DNA of 26,241 bases from DATJSJ01 sp035504175 (GTDB lineage Bacteria > Pseudomonadota > Alphaproteobacteria > Acetobacterales > Acetobacteraceae), in the NCBI GenBank assembly GCA_035504175.1, contig DATJSJ010000191.1, forward strand, positions 1 through 26,241, read 5' to 3'. The position numbers and the translations under genes are program-made. Shown piece after piece: positions 13,826 through 22,409 of this stretch (its first letter is position 1; every line of letters starts with the position of its first letter). The notes beneath the pieces are model-generated. The model made no database searches and had not been told where the DNA came from. It was given only the letters and a program-made list of their open reading frames with translations.

Positions 13826-14299
13826 TCAGTCGTTGTCGATCTTCTGTCCGTTCGGCGAAACCAGATACCACTCCCCGCCCATGCCCTTCACGCCGGCGCC
13901 GGCGGTCGTTCCGGGACCGTGATCGCCGACGAAGTAGTAGAGCGGCATCCCGTTATAGGTGATCTGGCTGCTGCCATCCTGGCGCCGGGCCGTGCCCAGC
14001 AACGCGGCACTGACGCCGTTTCCGGCCGGCGGCGGGCCGAGCGCCTGCAGCGGCGGCCACGCCTCGGCGCAGGACTTGTAGCAGGTGCTCGTTCCCGGGT
14101 GATCGGACGTGAACATGTAGACGGCGCGGCCATGGGCATCCGCGAGATACTGGCCGAACGGCTGCTTCGCGACGGTCTGCAATGTTCCGCCGTCAGTCTG
14201 CCCGACGGCCAATGCGGGACAGAGCAGCGACAACCCGACGGCTGCGGCGAAACTCGTTGTCCTCGCAGCGCGAATCCGGAACGCTGTGGTTGCTCGCAT
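13826..14299 (-). CDS. Secreted COG4315-type repeat protein
   Basis: Encodes 157 residues. A Sec signal peptide of about 33 residues (Arg-rich start, TTSFAAAVGLSLLCPALAVG) leads to a small periplasmic or secreted protein. Two copies of the COG4315 'secreted repeat' follow: QYLADAHGRAVYMFTSDHPG with CYKSCAEAWPPL, and ITYNGMPLYYFVGDHGPG ending in GGEWYLVSPNG. The family has Tyr-x4-Asp motifs; its function is not known. Two cysteines (CYKSC) may form a disulfide. The ATG at 14299 has GGAGAG six bases upstream; an in-frame TTG at 14305 overlaps that site. An ECF-type promoter motif lies about 55 bases ahead, so it is a likely target of the neighbouring sigma factor. Confidence 0.9.
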   Translation of the reverse strand: MRATTAFRIRAARTTSFAAAVGLSLLCPALAVGQTDGGTLQTVAKQPFGQYLADAHGRAVYMFTSDHPGTSTCYKSCAEAWPPLQALGPPPAGNGVSAALLGTARRQDGSSQITYNGMPLYYFVGDHGPGTTAGAGVKGMGGEWYLVSPNGQKIDND

Positions 14300-14356
14300 G
14301 TTCAACTCTCCGACCTGATGACAGCCGCGCGTCTCGATCAGCGGCGCACTTGGGTC

Positions 14357-14381
14357 GACGAGCGGGTGCCGGATTTATTCC
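14357..14381 (-). promoter_or_regulatory. ECF sigma promoter candidate of the COG4315 gene
   Basis: On the reverse strand GGAATAA (14381-14375) is followed after 14 bases by CGTC (14360-14357). The same -35 motif, with CGTC one base further away, lies ahead of the neighbouring sigma gene. The two sites share GGAATAA and the following TCCG. Typical ECF promoter architecture. Confidence 0.6.
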
Positions 14382-14517
14382 TCGCGCGAATCGCGCTGCG
14401 ACGGCGACGCGGGTGCAACCCGGTTTCGACGATCGCGCCGCCCGCGCCGCACGGTCGCGACTCATTCCATCGCAGCCGCGGAAGGATCGCGCCCGCAGGC
14501 GGCGCATTCTGCGGCAG

Positions 14518-15294
14518 CTATGAGCCGCGCGCGGCCGACTCCTCACGCACTTGCTGCGACAGATCGACGAGCCGTCCGTAAGGCTCGGCCGCAATCAGGG
14601 AATAGCCAAGACCGCGATCGATCCAGGCGCAGCCGTCGATCGTGCCGATATCGATGGCCTCCAGCGGCGTCGTGCCGCCGGCGGGCACGGGGCGGATATA
14701 GATCACCAGCGACGTGCCGTGGGCGTTCCTGTAGTGCAACATTGCCGCGGATCCGTGTGCGGCGGGCACCAGCGCCGCGCCAAGCAGCCGGTAACCGGCT
14801 TTGGCGAGATCGGGTGCTTTGACGCTCCGCCCGACGCCGTGCGCGACCCATCCCACCAGCGCATCCGCCTCCCTGAACGGTGACGCATCGGATTGGCTAT
14901 GGGCGCTGACGAAGACCGCGTAGCCCGCTGCGGCTTCCTGGCTCAGCGTGGCAATCGCGGCCGGCGGCCGGCTGCCGAGGAACCAGCCGCCACCGGCCCC
15001 GATCGCCAGCGCCAGCACGGCGGCGGCGGCCGCGACCCAGCGTTGCGGCCGAAACCTCAGCCGCTCCTCCACCAGGCTCGACAGGTTGAGCTGCGGGGGA
15101 ATCGGCTCCAGCGCCGGTGCCGCAAACGCGGCGCGCAGATCGGCCCGTTGCGCGACGTAGCTGGCAACGCGCTGGCCGATCTCGGGGTGACTTTGGAGGT
15201 ATGACTCGATCGCGGCATGCCGGTCCTCGTCGAGCACGCCGTCGACATAGGCATGCAGATCATCCTCGGAGATCGGGCGCTTTGGCGTGGTCAT
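14518..15294 (-). CDS. Membrane anti-sigma factor
   Basis: Encodes 258 residues. Residues 1-60 (ISEDDLHAYVDGVLDEDRHA and IESYLQSHPEIGQRV) are a typical anti-sigma N-terminal domain that binds the partner sigma factor; the zinc HxxxCxxC motif is absent. One transmembrane helix covers about residues 86-107 (WVAAAAAVLALAIGAGGGWF). The remaining 150 residues form a periplasmic sensor domain (FVSAHSQSDASPFREAD, AGYRLLGAALVPAAHG, VIYIRPVPAG). Its start codon overlaps the sigma stop codon (ATGA at 15291-15294), so translation is coupled and the pair is nearly certain. The stimulus is unknown; in related systems it is often oxidative or envelope stress. Confidence 0.93.
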   Translation of the reverse strand: MTTPKRPISEDDLHAYVDGVLDEDRHAAIESYLQSHPEIGQRVASYVAQRADLRAAFAAPALEPIPPQLNLSSLVEERLRFRPQRWVAAAAAVLALAIGAGGGWFLGSRPPAAIATLSQEAAAGYAVFVSAHSQSDASPFREADALVGWVAHGVGRSVKAPDLAKAGYRLLGAALVPAAHGSAAMLHYRNAHGTSLVIYIRPVPAGGTTPLEAIDIGTIDGCAWIDRGLGYSLIAAEPYGRLVDLSQQVREESAARGS

Positions 15295-15851
15295 TTGACG
15301 ACCCGCAGGCGGCGGCTCTCGGCATGTCCGTTCTTGGGCTCGCTGACCATCTCGCGCAGCCTTTCACGCGCTCGTGCCAGCCGGGACATCACCGTTCCGA
15401 TCGGAACGCCGAGCACCCGCGCCGCTTCCGCGTAGGTATGGTCTTCGACGGAGACGAGCAGAATGACGGTTCGCTGATCGGCCGGCAGGCGGTCCACCGC
15501 CCGGATCAGCTCCTGCCAGCGCAGCGTATCTTCCTGCGTGCTGGCCGCGTGAAAGGCAACGCCTTCGGCCGCGTCGAGCGGGTCGTGCTCCGGACGCGAT
15601 GCGGCGCGGCGTCGCTGACTGATGAACAGATTGTGGAGGATGCTGAACAGCCAGGCCCGCACGTCGCCATCCTCGTGGCGCGTGTGCAGCTTGTCGAGCG
15701 CCCGCACCAGGCAGTCATGCACGAGGTCGTCCGCGTCCTGCCGGTTGCGCAGCAATGCGGCGGCGTAGCGCCGAAGCGCGGGAACGCAGGCTTCGATCTG
15801 CGACAGCAATGCGATCGGTCCCTCACCAGAGGTCCGGGGTCCGAGGACCAT
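15291..15851 (-). CDS. ECF-type RNA polymerase sigma factor
   Basis: Encodes 186 residues. Region 2 is EACVPALRRYAAALLRNRQD with ADDLVHDCLVRALDKL and AWLFSILHNLFIS, which bind core and the -10 element. Region 4 is LPADQRTVILLVSVEDHTYA with AARVLGVPIGTVMSRLARAR, a helix-turn-helix for the -35 element. No region 1.1 or 3, as in ECF sigmas. The ATG at 15851 was chosen because the likely transcript start lies near 15876, downstream of the alternative start at 15899, and because family members begin a few residues before this region 2. It is cotranscribed with the anti-sigma gene, and its own promoter carries the motif also found ahead of the COG4315 gene, which suggests autoregulation. Confidence 0.95.
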   Translation of the reverse strand: MVLGPRTSGEGPIALLSQIEACVPALRRYAAALLRNRQDADDLVHDCLVRALDKLHTRHEDGDVRAWLFSILHNLFISQRRRAASRPEHDPLDAAEGVAFHAASTQEDTLRWQELIRAVDRLPADQRTVILLVSVEDHTYAEAARVLGVPIGTVMSRLARARERLREMVSEPKNGHAESRRLRVVK

Positions 15852-15883
15852 CCTTGATCGCCATCCCGCCCTCACCAAGCCTG

Positions 15884-15909
15884 GACGCCTGCAACCCACG
15901 GATTATTCC
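15884..15909 (-). promoter_or_regulatory. ECF sigma promoter candidate of the sigma gene itself
   Basis: On the reverse strand GGAATAA (15909-15903) and CGTC (15887-15884) are 15 bases apart, about 33 bases before the chosen ATG. The pair recurs ahead of the COG4315 gene. This is what an autoregulated ECF operon would show. Confidence 0.6.
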
Positions 15910-16026
15910 CTGGGTGACGAGAGCGCCGATGGTGCGCTCGGGTCCGCGCCGTGTTGCCTGAACCCCGACCTCATCCCCACATGCGCCCAATGACCAGACC
16001 GAGCCGGACATGATCGGGGCCGCAGA

Positions 16027-17400
16027 ATGAGTAGCACCAGCCCGAATCGCCCCGCATCCGGCCCAGCCGACCCGCCGTCATCCGCCGTCCTGCCGACGGA
16101 AGCCGATGTGGTGGTGGTCGGTGCCGGGGTGGCCGGGCTCGCCGCCGCCGCCCTGCTGCGTCGGGCCGGACAGCGTGTCACGGTGCTCGAGGCGGGCGGC
16201 CGGATCGGCGGCCGGGCGTTGACCACCTGCCCGGCGGCGCTGGGTGGCGCGCCTTTCGACCACGGCGCCTCCTGGCTGCATGCCGCGGAACGCAATCCGC
16301 TGGTGCCGATCGCCCGCGACGCCGGCGAGCGTCTGACCGGCGGCGACGGCGCCCGGGACTGGCGCATTTACGTCGATGGCCATCTCGCCGACGCGACCGA
16401 GCGCGAGGCCTATGCCGCCGCGGAGACGCGGGTGCAGGAGCACCTGCGCGGCCGGCTGGCAGACGGCGCGGATACCAGCCTGGCCGCGGCCCTCGATCCG
16501 CTGCGCGGCGACCCCTGGACCGCGACGGTCGAGTGGTGGGAGGGACCGGTGATCGCGGCGGCGCCGTCGCGGGCGCTCAGCCTGCGCGACTGGGCGGACA
16601 ACGCGCTGAGCGGCAGCAATCGGGGCGTCGCCGGCGGCATCGGCGCCTTCATCGCCCGCCGCCTCGGCCCGCCGGCCGGCCCGGTGCATCTGCAGCTGCC
16701 GGCAACGCGGATCGAATGGGACCGTACGGACGGACGCGTTCGCGTCGCCACCCCGGCCGGCCTCGTCATCGCCGCGGCCGTGGTCGTAACAGTCTCGACC
16801 GGGGTGCTCGCGGGCGGCGGCATCGGCTTCGTCCCGGCCCTGCCGGAGGCGGTTCGGGCCGCAATCGCGGCGCTGCCGATGGGGTTGCTGACCAAGGTGG
16901 CGCTGCCGGCTGCCGGCGCGGCGCGGCTGGGGGTGCCGCCGAATTGCGGGGTGGAGCATCGCATCGCCGCGGAGGGCGACGCGGCGATGAGCTTCATCCT
17001 CTGGCCGCACGGGGCTTCCCATGCGATCGGCTTCATCGGTGGCGACGCCGCCTGGGAGTTGTCACGCGCCGGCGATGCCGCGACCGAAGCCTTCGCCCGC
17101 GCCGAGCTTCGTTTGCTGTTCGGCGCCGAGGCGGACCGCAGTTTCCGCCCCGGCGCGGTGGTGACCCATTGGGGCGGAGATCCGCTGGTCCGCGGTGCCT
17201 ACGCCTATGCCGTGCCGGGCCAGGCCGCGGCGCGCGCGGTGCTGGCGGAGCCGCTGGCCGGCGGCAGGCTGGTCTTCGCCGGCGAGGCGACGCATATCGG
17301 TCTCGCCGGCACGGTCGGCGGCGCCTTTCTCACCGGCGAGCGCGCGGCGCGCGCGACGCTTGCCGTGACCGCGCCGGAAGCGGCGGCGCCGGCCGGGTAG
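16027..17400 (+). CDS. Flavin-containing amine oxidase-like FAD-dependent oxidoreductase
   Basis: Encodes 457 residues. The dinucleotide-binding fold is clear: ADVVVVGAGVAGLAAAALLR (about residues 27-46) followed by VTVLEAGGRIGGRALT, the amine-oxidase family 'GG' motif. The C-terminal FAD segment is GGRLVFAGEATHIGLAGTVG and the following GAFLTGERAAR. The overall layout is that of monoamine/polyamine oxidases, which oxidise amines with FAD and produce H2O2. The substrate cannot be deduced. The family HWGGDP-like block (VTHWGGDPLVRGAYAY) is conserved. There is no signal peptide, so it is cytoplasmic. The ATG at 16027 has GGGGCCG upstream, weak. It is divergent from the ECF sigma gene and is followed after 58 bases by the DOPA-dioxygenase-like gene. 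Confidence 0.9.
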   Translation: MSSTSPNRPASGPADPPSSAVLPTEADVVVVGAGVAGLAAAALLRRAGQRVTVLEAGGRIGGRALTTCPAALGGAPFDHGASWLHAAERNPLVPIARDAGERLTGGDGARDWRIYVDGHLADATEREAYAAAETRVQEHLRGRLADGADTSLAAALDPLRGDPWTATVEWWEGPVIAAAPSRALSLRDWADNALSGSNRGVAGGIGAFIARRLGPPAGPVHLQLPATRIEWDRTDGRVRVATPAGLVIAAAVVVTVSTGVLAGGGIGFVPALPEAVRAAIAALPMGLLTKVALPAAGAARLGVPPNCGVEHRIAAEGDAAMSFILWPHGASHAIGFIGGDAAWELSRAGDAATEAFARAELRLLFGAEADRSFRPGAVVTHWGGDPLVRGAYAYAVPGQAAARAVLAEPLAGGRLVFAGEATHIGLAGTVGGAFLTGERAARATLAVTAPEAAAPAG

Positions 17401-17458
17401 CGGCCGCGGCGCCGGGCGGCGAGACTGCAACGATCGAACGCGATGCGGAGACCGCACC

Positions 17459-17908
17459 ATGGCTGAGCCCGACCCGCCGCAGGCCACGCCCGAGCCCGGC
17501 GCCGCGCCGCGGTCGCCGCCCGAGGCGATCCACAGCTACCACGCGCATGTCTACTTCGACGCGGCAAGCCGTGACCGGGCGGCGCGACTGCGTGAGCAGA
17601 TCGCGGATCGGTTCCGCGTGCAGCTCGGGCGCTGGCGCGAAGCGCCGGTCGGGCCGCACGCCCGTCCGATGTACCAGGTCGCCTTCACCCCGGATCTGTT
17701 CGGCGAGCTGGTGCCCTGGCTGATGCTGAACCGGATGGGACTGCCGGTGATGGTGCATCCGAACACCGACAGCCCGCATGATGACCATCTGGCGCAGGCA
17801 CTCTGGCTGGGCGAGCAGCTCCCGATCGATGCCGGGATGCTACCGCGTTCGCTGCGCGAGACGGGAGCGACCCACGATCCGGTGGAGCCGAACACCGGCC
17901 CGGCGTGA
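17459..17908 (+). CDS. DOPA 4,5-dioxygenase family protein
   Basis: Encodes 149 residues. After a Pro/Ala-rich N-terminus, HSYHAHVYFD (about 25-34) carries the paired-His motif, and YQVAFTPDLFGELVPWLMLN, then GLPVMVHPNTDSPHDDHLAQ and ALWLGE, complete the family pattern. Members are small iron-dependent extradiol dioxygenases related to plant and fungal DOPA dioxygenase; bacterial members are poorly characterised and their substrates unknown. The cytoplasmic location follows from the lack of a signal. It follows the flavin oxidase gene on the same strand by 58 bases, so the two could act on related amine or catechol substrates; this is inference only. Confidence 0.9.
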   Translation: MAEPDPPQATPEPGAAPRSPPEAIHSYHAHVYFDAASRDRAARLREQIADRFRVQLGRWREAPVGPHARPMYQVAFTPDLFGELVPWLMLNRMGLPVMVHPNTDSPHDDHLAQALWLGEQLPIDAGMLPRSLRETGATHDPVEPNTGPA

Positions 17909-18154
17909 GTCTGGCCGGGCCGTTTTGCAACGCGCCCGGGTGCCTGGTCGCCGTATTGGAGGCGTTCGCGCGTCATCGCCGGCGCAGCGGCCCGGCCGGG
18001 TGACGCCGGACTCACGGCACGGCGCGGCATCGCCGTCAGCGGGGGTTGCCGATCGTCGAAAGCATCGCAGCTGGCCGCCTCCTCCGCGCCTGGGTCGACC
18101 GGCCGCCGCGACGCCCGGTGGGTGGTGGCGCGGCGACGCGTGCGGGCCGGGCCC

Positions 18155-19147
18155 CTACCAGGTGAAGTGCGTGCCCGAGACCTCACGATCGCCGGGCCGT
18201 GGCGCGCCGGACCACTCGGTCACCGGCATGAAATGCTGCGCCAGGAAATGGTAGGTGCGCGGCAGGAGCGCCCAGAGCGCCTCGTCCGTGGCCCCCGGCG
18301 CCGACCACTCGTCCAGCAGCCCGCCCCAGCGCCGCAGCCAGCGGTACAGCCAGTCGCGATGCGAGCGGATGAAAGCCTGCTGGCTCGCGAGATTGCGCAG
18401 CGCGCTGACGACGTCCGCGGTCTGCGCGTCGACGAACTCGAAACGCTCCCGGATCTCCTGCAGCGCCGCTGCGGCCAGGCCCTGCACCCGGGTCAGCGTG
18501 TCGAGATTGGCGCCGTCCGGTCGCGGCAGGCGTCCGAGCCGGCGGCACAGCGTCTCCACCCGCCGCAGCAGCCGGTCGCGCAGCGCCTCGATGTAGGATA
18601 ACTCCTCAGCCAGCTGCTCCACGACATCGACCACCGCATTGGTATTGGCCAGGCCGAGCGTTGTCGCGGCCTTGCGGAACGCCTGCTGCACCTGTCGTCG
18701 GCGTTCCGGCTGCTCGATGGCCGCGAGGAGCCGTTCGGCGTCCGGCGGCAGTTGCGCCGGCACGCCATCATGCTCCAGCCAGGCGACGAGCTGCAGCCGC
18801 ACCCGGGCCGCAGCGACCTGGAGGTGAATAGCATCCGGACGCCAGCTTGCCTCGCCGGTCAGCACCTCGGTCGGGAACGCGTCGCCCGGACGCAGGCTGC
18901 CGACGAAGTCGAGCGATTCCGCGACCAGCGCCAGCACTTGTCCGTCCTCGGATTCCGGGCCGATCTCGAATTCCCGCTGCAGCGAACGCAGCGGCACCGC
19001 GGCCTCCCGCTCGCCCAGCGGCACCACCATCACCGGCTCGCCATTGTCCTCGGCGCGGCGGAAGACGATCGAGGAGAACAGCGAGAACAGCCGGTGCTCC
19101 AGGCGGCAGCGGCGGGGCGGCTCCGGCGTGTTCGCGGGCTGCGACAT
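18155..19147 (-). CDS. Unknown helical protein
   Basis: Encodes 330 residues. I do not recognise a family. Residues 15-90 (CRLEHRLFSLFSSIVFRRAE, then PVMVVPLGEREAAVPLRSLQ) look like a mixed domain; from about 125 to the end it is almost all helical and rich in Leu, Arg, Glu and Gln, with coiled-coil-like stretches (QLAEELSYIEALRDRLLRRV). The end, residues about 255-330, is Trp/Arg-rich (SHRDWLYRWLRRWGGLLDEW). No signal peptide or transmembrane helix. Good codon use and length make it a real gene. The start at 19147 (MSQPANTPEP) was preferred; a GTG at 19189 is possible. It is divergent from the EAL-like gene. No function is proposed. Confidence 0.75.
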   Translation of the reverse strand: MSQPANTPEPPRRCRLEHRLFSLFSSIVFRRAEDNGEPVMVVPLGEREAAVPLRSLQREFEIGPESEDGQVLALVAESLDFVGSLRPGDAFPTEVLTGEASWRPDAIHLQVAAARVRLQLVAWLEHDGVPAQLPPDAERLLAAIEQPERRRQVQQAFRKAATTLGLANTNAVVDVVEQLAEELSYIEALRDRLLRRVETLCRRLGRLPRPDGANLDTLTRVQGLAAAALQEIRERFEFVDAQTADVVSALRNLASQQAFIRSHRDWLYRWLRRWGGLLDEWSAPGATDEALWALLPRTYHFLAQHFMPVTEWSGAPRPGDREVSGTHFTW

Positions 19148-19332
19148 GGGCGATCCGGCCAGGGCATGCGATCGGGAGAACCATGCCACCGCCCGGTCAA
19201 CACGATTCTAACGCCGGGCCTGCATTCCGATGCGCGCCGCCGCGGCTTCCGGCCCCTCGCGCTGCCATCGTTAGGATCGCATTCACCACTCGCCCGCAGA
19301 CTGAGACTCGTTGGAAGTCGCGAGACGCGGAC

Positions 19333-20187
19333 ATGTTGATGAGCCTCGATCCTATCCCTGAGACGCTGCAGGTCCGGCAGCCGCGCCGCGCACCTCGTGC
19401 CGTGGCGGCCGGCCGCAGGTGGGAGGAGCGTCGCCTCGACCAGGTACTGCGCCGCGCCGCCCGAGACGCGCGCCCCGCGTTGCAGTTTCGGCCACGCGTC
19501 GACCTGGCAGCCGGATTGGTCCGCGGTGCGGAGGTGTTGGTGCAGGGTCCGCGTCGCCGGCGCCTGCCCCGGCCGGGTACCGTCCTGCCGCCGGCCGAGC
19601 CCATCGATCTGGAAGGCGAGACTGACCGCAGGGTGCTGCGACAGGCCTGTGACGAGGCGGCCTCCTGGCCCGAGGATTGGCGCATGTCGGTCGGCATCTC
19701 GGCCGGGCAGCTCCAGCGGCGCGGGCTGCTGTCGGCGCTCGTCGCGGCGCTGGACGGCTCCGGCCTGGCACCAGGCCGGATGGAGCTGGAACTGGCCGAA
19801 TCGGCCCTCATCCCGTCGCCGTTGACCCGCGACGACGCGGAGATGCTGCTCCTGCTCTCCGCCATCCGCGACCTCGGCGTCGGCTTCGCACTCGGCGCGT
19901 TCGGCAGCGGCCTGGCCAGCCTGTCGCTGTTGCGGCGACTGCCGCTCACCGCCCTGCACCTCGATCCCGCCTTGATCCAGCGCTTGCCCGAGGATTGCGA
20001 GGACGCGGCCGTCGTGCAGGCGGCGGTACACGCCGGCCACGCGCTCGGGCTTGCGGTGGTCGCGGACGGGATCGAAACCGAACCGCAGCGCGCCTTCCTC
20101 GCCGGCATCGGCTGCGACGAGGGGCAGGGACCGCTGTTCGGCGGCCCGATGCCGGCGGCCGCGCTGCGGGCCTGGGCGGGACGATAG
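19333..20187 (+). CDS. Degenerate EAL-domain protein
   Basis: Encodes 284 residues: an Arg-rich 45-residue N-terminus, then one EAL domain (about 47-280). EAL enzymes hydrolyse cyclic di-GMP. The fold is kept: QFRPRVDLAAGLVRGAEVLV, SVGISAGQL, MELELAESALI, FALGAFGSGLASLSLLRRLP, VVADGIETE and GCDEGQGPLFGGPM. But key residues are lost: the metal-binding Asn of the SVN motif is Gly121, the DDFGTG pair of Asp is Gly188-Ala189, the catalytic Lys is His209, and the Glu of AEGVE is Asp245. So it is probably not a phosphodiesterase, and may bind cyclic di-GMP or a protein instead. The ribosome binding site is weak; ATG at 19339 is a second choice. Confidence 0.85.
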   Translation: MLMSLDPIPETLQVRQPRRAPRAVAAGRRWEERRLDQVLRRAARDARPALQFRPRVDLAAGLVRGAEVLVQGPRRRRLPRPGTVLPPAEPIDLEGETDRRVLRQACDEAASWPEDWRMSVGISAGQLQRRGLLSALVAALDGSGLAPGRMELELAESALIPSPLTRDDAEMLLLLSAIRDLGVGFALGAFGSGLASLSLLRRLPLTALHLDPALIQRLPEDCEDAAVVQAAVHAGHALGLAVVADGIETEPQRAFLAGIGCDEGQGPLFGGPMPAAALRAWAGR

Positions 20188-20578
20188 GGCAGCGTCAGCC
20201 GGACCTGGCTTGCTGTTCCCGACACATCTGGTCAGGCAAACGGCCGATCAGACCGGCTTCGGGCCAACGCGGCTACCTTGTGGTCCATCCGGCGTGCGCC
20301 GGCCGGGGCCGGGGTTCACGGGGGCGCTGGCGTCTCCTCCGGAAGCCGTCCGCCCCGAGGGGCTCGTCGCGGGCGGGCGCTGCTGCCTGGGAATTACGCA
20401 AGTTTAGTCGGCGCGAAGCTTGCCGCGGGCAACGGTCCGGGGCAGCGTCATTTCCATGACTGAAGCCTTGCATTCGTCCGCCTGCTCCGCCATGCGGCTG
20501 CGTTCGGGCGACGGCCGGATCCAGCCGCTGCCCGACCGGGCGGCCTGGCCGCGGATCTGAGCGGGAGACTTCCTCACC
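20188..20578 (+). other. Gene-free region between the EAL-like and ABC transporter genes
   Basis: About 390 bases. One short open frame, 20456-20560 (34 codons, MTEALHSSACSAMRLRSGDG and onward), ends 18 bases before the transporter start, but it has no clear ribosome binding site and cannot be called a gene. A run near 20395-20410 (AATTACGCAAGTTTAG) is the AT-richest part and may hold a promoter, without a clean -35/-10 pair. No riboswitch or tRNA was recognised. Confidence 0.5.
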
Positions 20579-22357
20579 ATGGCCAAGCTCGGCGTGTTCC
20601 TGCGCGACGCCTGGCGGCTGTCCAAGCCGTACTACACCTCGGAGGAACGGTGGTCGGCCCGTCTGCTGCTCGGGGTCATCATCGCGATGAACCTGGCGCT
20701 GGTCGGGATGGACGTGATCCTGAACTTCTGGAACGGCGCCTTCTACGACGCGCTGCAGAACAAGAACTGGCACGCCTTCATCAGCCTGCTGATGTTCTAC
20801 CATCGCACGTCGAGCGGATTCTTCGGCATCATGCCGGGCTTTTCGGTCGTCGCCGCGCTCTACATCGCCGTCGCCGTCTACCGCACCTATCTGCGGCAAT
20901 GGCTGCAGATCCGCTGGCGCCGCTGGATGACCGCGCGCTTCGTCGATGAATGGCTGGCCGACCGCGCCTATTACCGCATCAGCCTGACCAGGCCCACCAG
21001 CGGCACCGGCACCGACAACCCCGATCAGCGCATTTCCGAGGACATCCGCGACTTCGTCACCGACACGCTGGTGCTCGGGCTCGACCTGCTGTCCAACGTC
21101 GTCGAGCTGGTCAGTTTCGTCGGCATTCTGTGGAGCCTGTCCGGGGCGATGCACCTCTTCGGCATCTACATCCCGGGCTACATGGTCTGGGTCGCACTCC
21201 TCTATGCGATCGTCGGCACCTGGCTCACCCACCTGGTTGGTCGGCCGCTGGCGGCGCTGAACTTCATGCAGCAGCGCTTCGAGGCCGATTTCCGCTTCGC
21301 CCTGGTCCGGTTCCGCGAGAACACCGAAGGCGTCGCCCTCTATGGCGGCGAGGCCGAGGAGAAGCTGGAGCTGAGCCGCCGCTTCACGCACGTGATCCAC
21401 AACTGGTGGGGGATCATGCAGCGGACGAAGCTCCTGAACGCGCTGGTCTCGGGCTACACCCAGATCGCCATCATCTTCCCCTTCGTGGTGGCGGCGCCGC
21501 AGTATTTCTTCGGCAAGATGCAACTCGGCGGCCTGACGCGAACCGCCAGCGCCTTCGGCCAGGTGCAGACGGCGATGTCCTGGTTCGTCAACTCTTACGC
21601 CTCGTTGGCGACCTGGAGTGCCGAGATCGAACGTCTCGCGACCTTCCATCGCTCGATCATCGCCGCGCACGCGGCCGTAAATCAGGGTGTCGGGCGTCAG
21701 AGCGTGCCGGGCGGCCCGCTGGCGCTGAAGGACCTCACCCTGGCCCTGCCCGACGGCAAGGTGCTGCTCGAGCACGCCGGGCTGAGCTTCCCGCGCGGGA
21801 GTGCCACCGTCATCAGCGGCCGGACCGGCAGCGGCAAGTCGACCCTGTTCCGCGCCATCGCCGGGATCTGGCCGTTCGCCTCCGGCAAGGTCGAACTCCC
21901 GTCCGGCAGCTACCTGTTCCTGCCGCAGCGCCCCTACATTCCGCTCGGCACCTTGCGCCATGCGATCGCCTACCCCGACGACAGGACCCGCTACAGCCAG
22001 GAGCAGTTCGAGCAGGTGCTGACCGATATGTCGCTGGAGCACCTGATCCCGCACCTGGACGAGGAGACGCTCTGGACCCAGCGCCTCTCCGGTGGCGAGC
22101 AGCAGCGCCTGGCGCTGGCCCGCGCCATTTTGCTGCGACCCGACTGGCTGTTTCTCGACGAGGCGACGGCCAATCTCGACCCCGAGTCGGAGCGCGCCGC
22201 CTATCACATGTTGCGCGAGCGGCTGCGCGATTCGACGATCGTCTCGATCGCCCACCGGCCGGAGATCGCCGAGGCGCACGACCGCCGGCTGGAGTTCCGC
22301 CGCGACAGCGCCGCCGCGCCCGGCCGGCTGGCCTCGGCCGACCCCGAGCCGGTGTGA
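20579..22357 (+). CDS. SbmA/BacA-type ABC transporter, fused permease and ATPase
   Basis: Encodes 592 residues. The membrane part (about 1-340) has the family pattern of the SbmA/BacA-like and YddA-like group: ILNFWNGAFYDALQNKNWHA near the start, RWRRWMTARFVDEWLADRAY, then NPDQRISEDIRDFVTDTLVL, and EGVALYGGEAEEKLELSRRF. The ATPase has Walker A GRTGSGKST (about 414), signature LSGGEQQRLALARA (about 503), Walker B WLFLDEATANLD and H-loop SIAHRPE. Related permeases move peptides, vitamin B12 or long-chain fatty acyl groups; the ABC-D type (peroxisomal-like) is the closest by layout. The substrate is not known. The ATG at 20579 has GGGAGA 10 bases upstream. It is followed by a GNAT gene after about 50 bases. 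Confidence 0.93.
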   Translation: MAKLGVFLRDAWRLSKPYYTSEERWSARLLLGVIIAMNLALVGMDVILNFWNGAFYDALQNKNWHAFISLLMFYHRTSSGFFGIMPGFSVVAALYIAVAVYRTYLRQWLQIRWRRWMTARFVDEWLADRAYYRISLTRPTSGTGTDNPDQRISEDIRDFVTDTLVLGLDLLSNVVELVSFVGILWSLSGAMHLFGIYIPGYMVWVALLYAIVGTWLTHLVGRPLAALNFMQQRFEADFRFALVRFRENTEGVALYGGEAEEKLELSRRFTHVIHNWWGIMQRTKLLNALVSGYTQIAIIFPFVVAAPQYFFGKMQLGGLTRTASAFGQVQTAMSWFVNSYASLATWSAEIERLATFHRSIIAAHAAVNQGVGRQSVPGGPLALKDLTLALPDGKVLLEHAGLSFPRGSATVISGRTGSGKSTLFRAIAGIWPFASGKVELPSGSYLFLPQRPYIPLGTLRHAIAYPDDRTRYSQEQFEQVLTDMSLEHLIPHLDEETLWTQRLSGGEQQRLALARAILLRPDWLFLDEATANLDPESERAAYHMLRERLRDSTIVSIAHRPEIAEAHDRRLEFRRDSAAAPGRLASADPEPV

Positions 22358-22409
22358 CGGCGACGATCGGCGAAGCGCACGCGCATCGGCGCGCCCGGTG
22401 AGAGTCGCA

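Noticed and set aside
20456..20560. A 34-codon leader peptide before the transporter
   Set aside because: No clear ribosome binding site and no recognisable attenuator.
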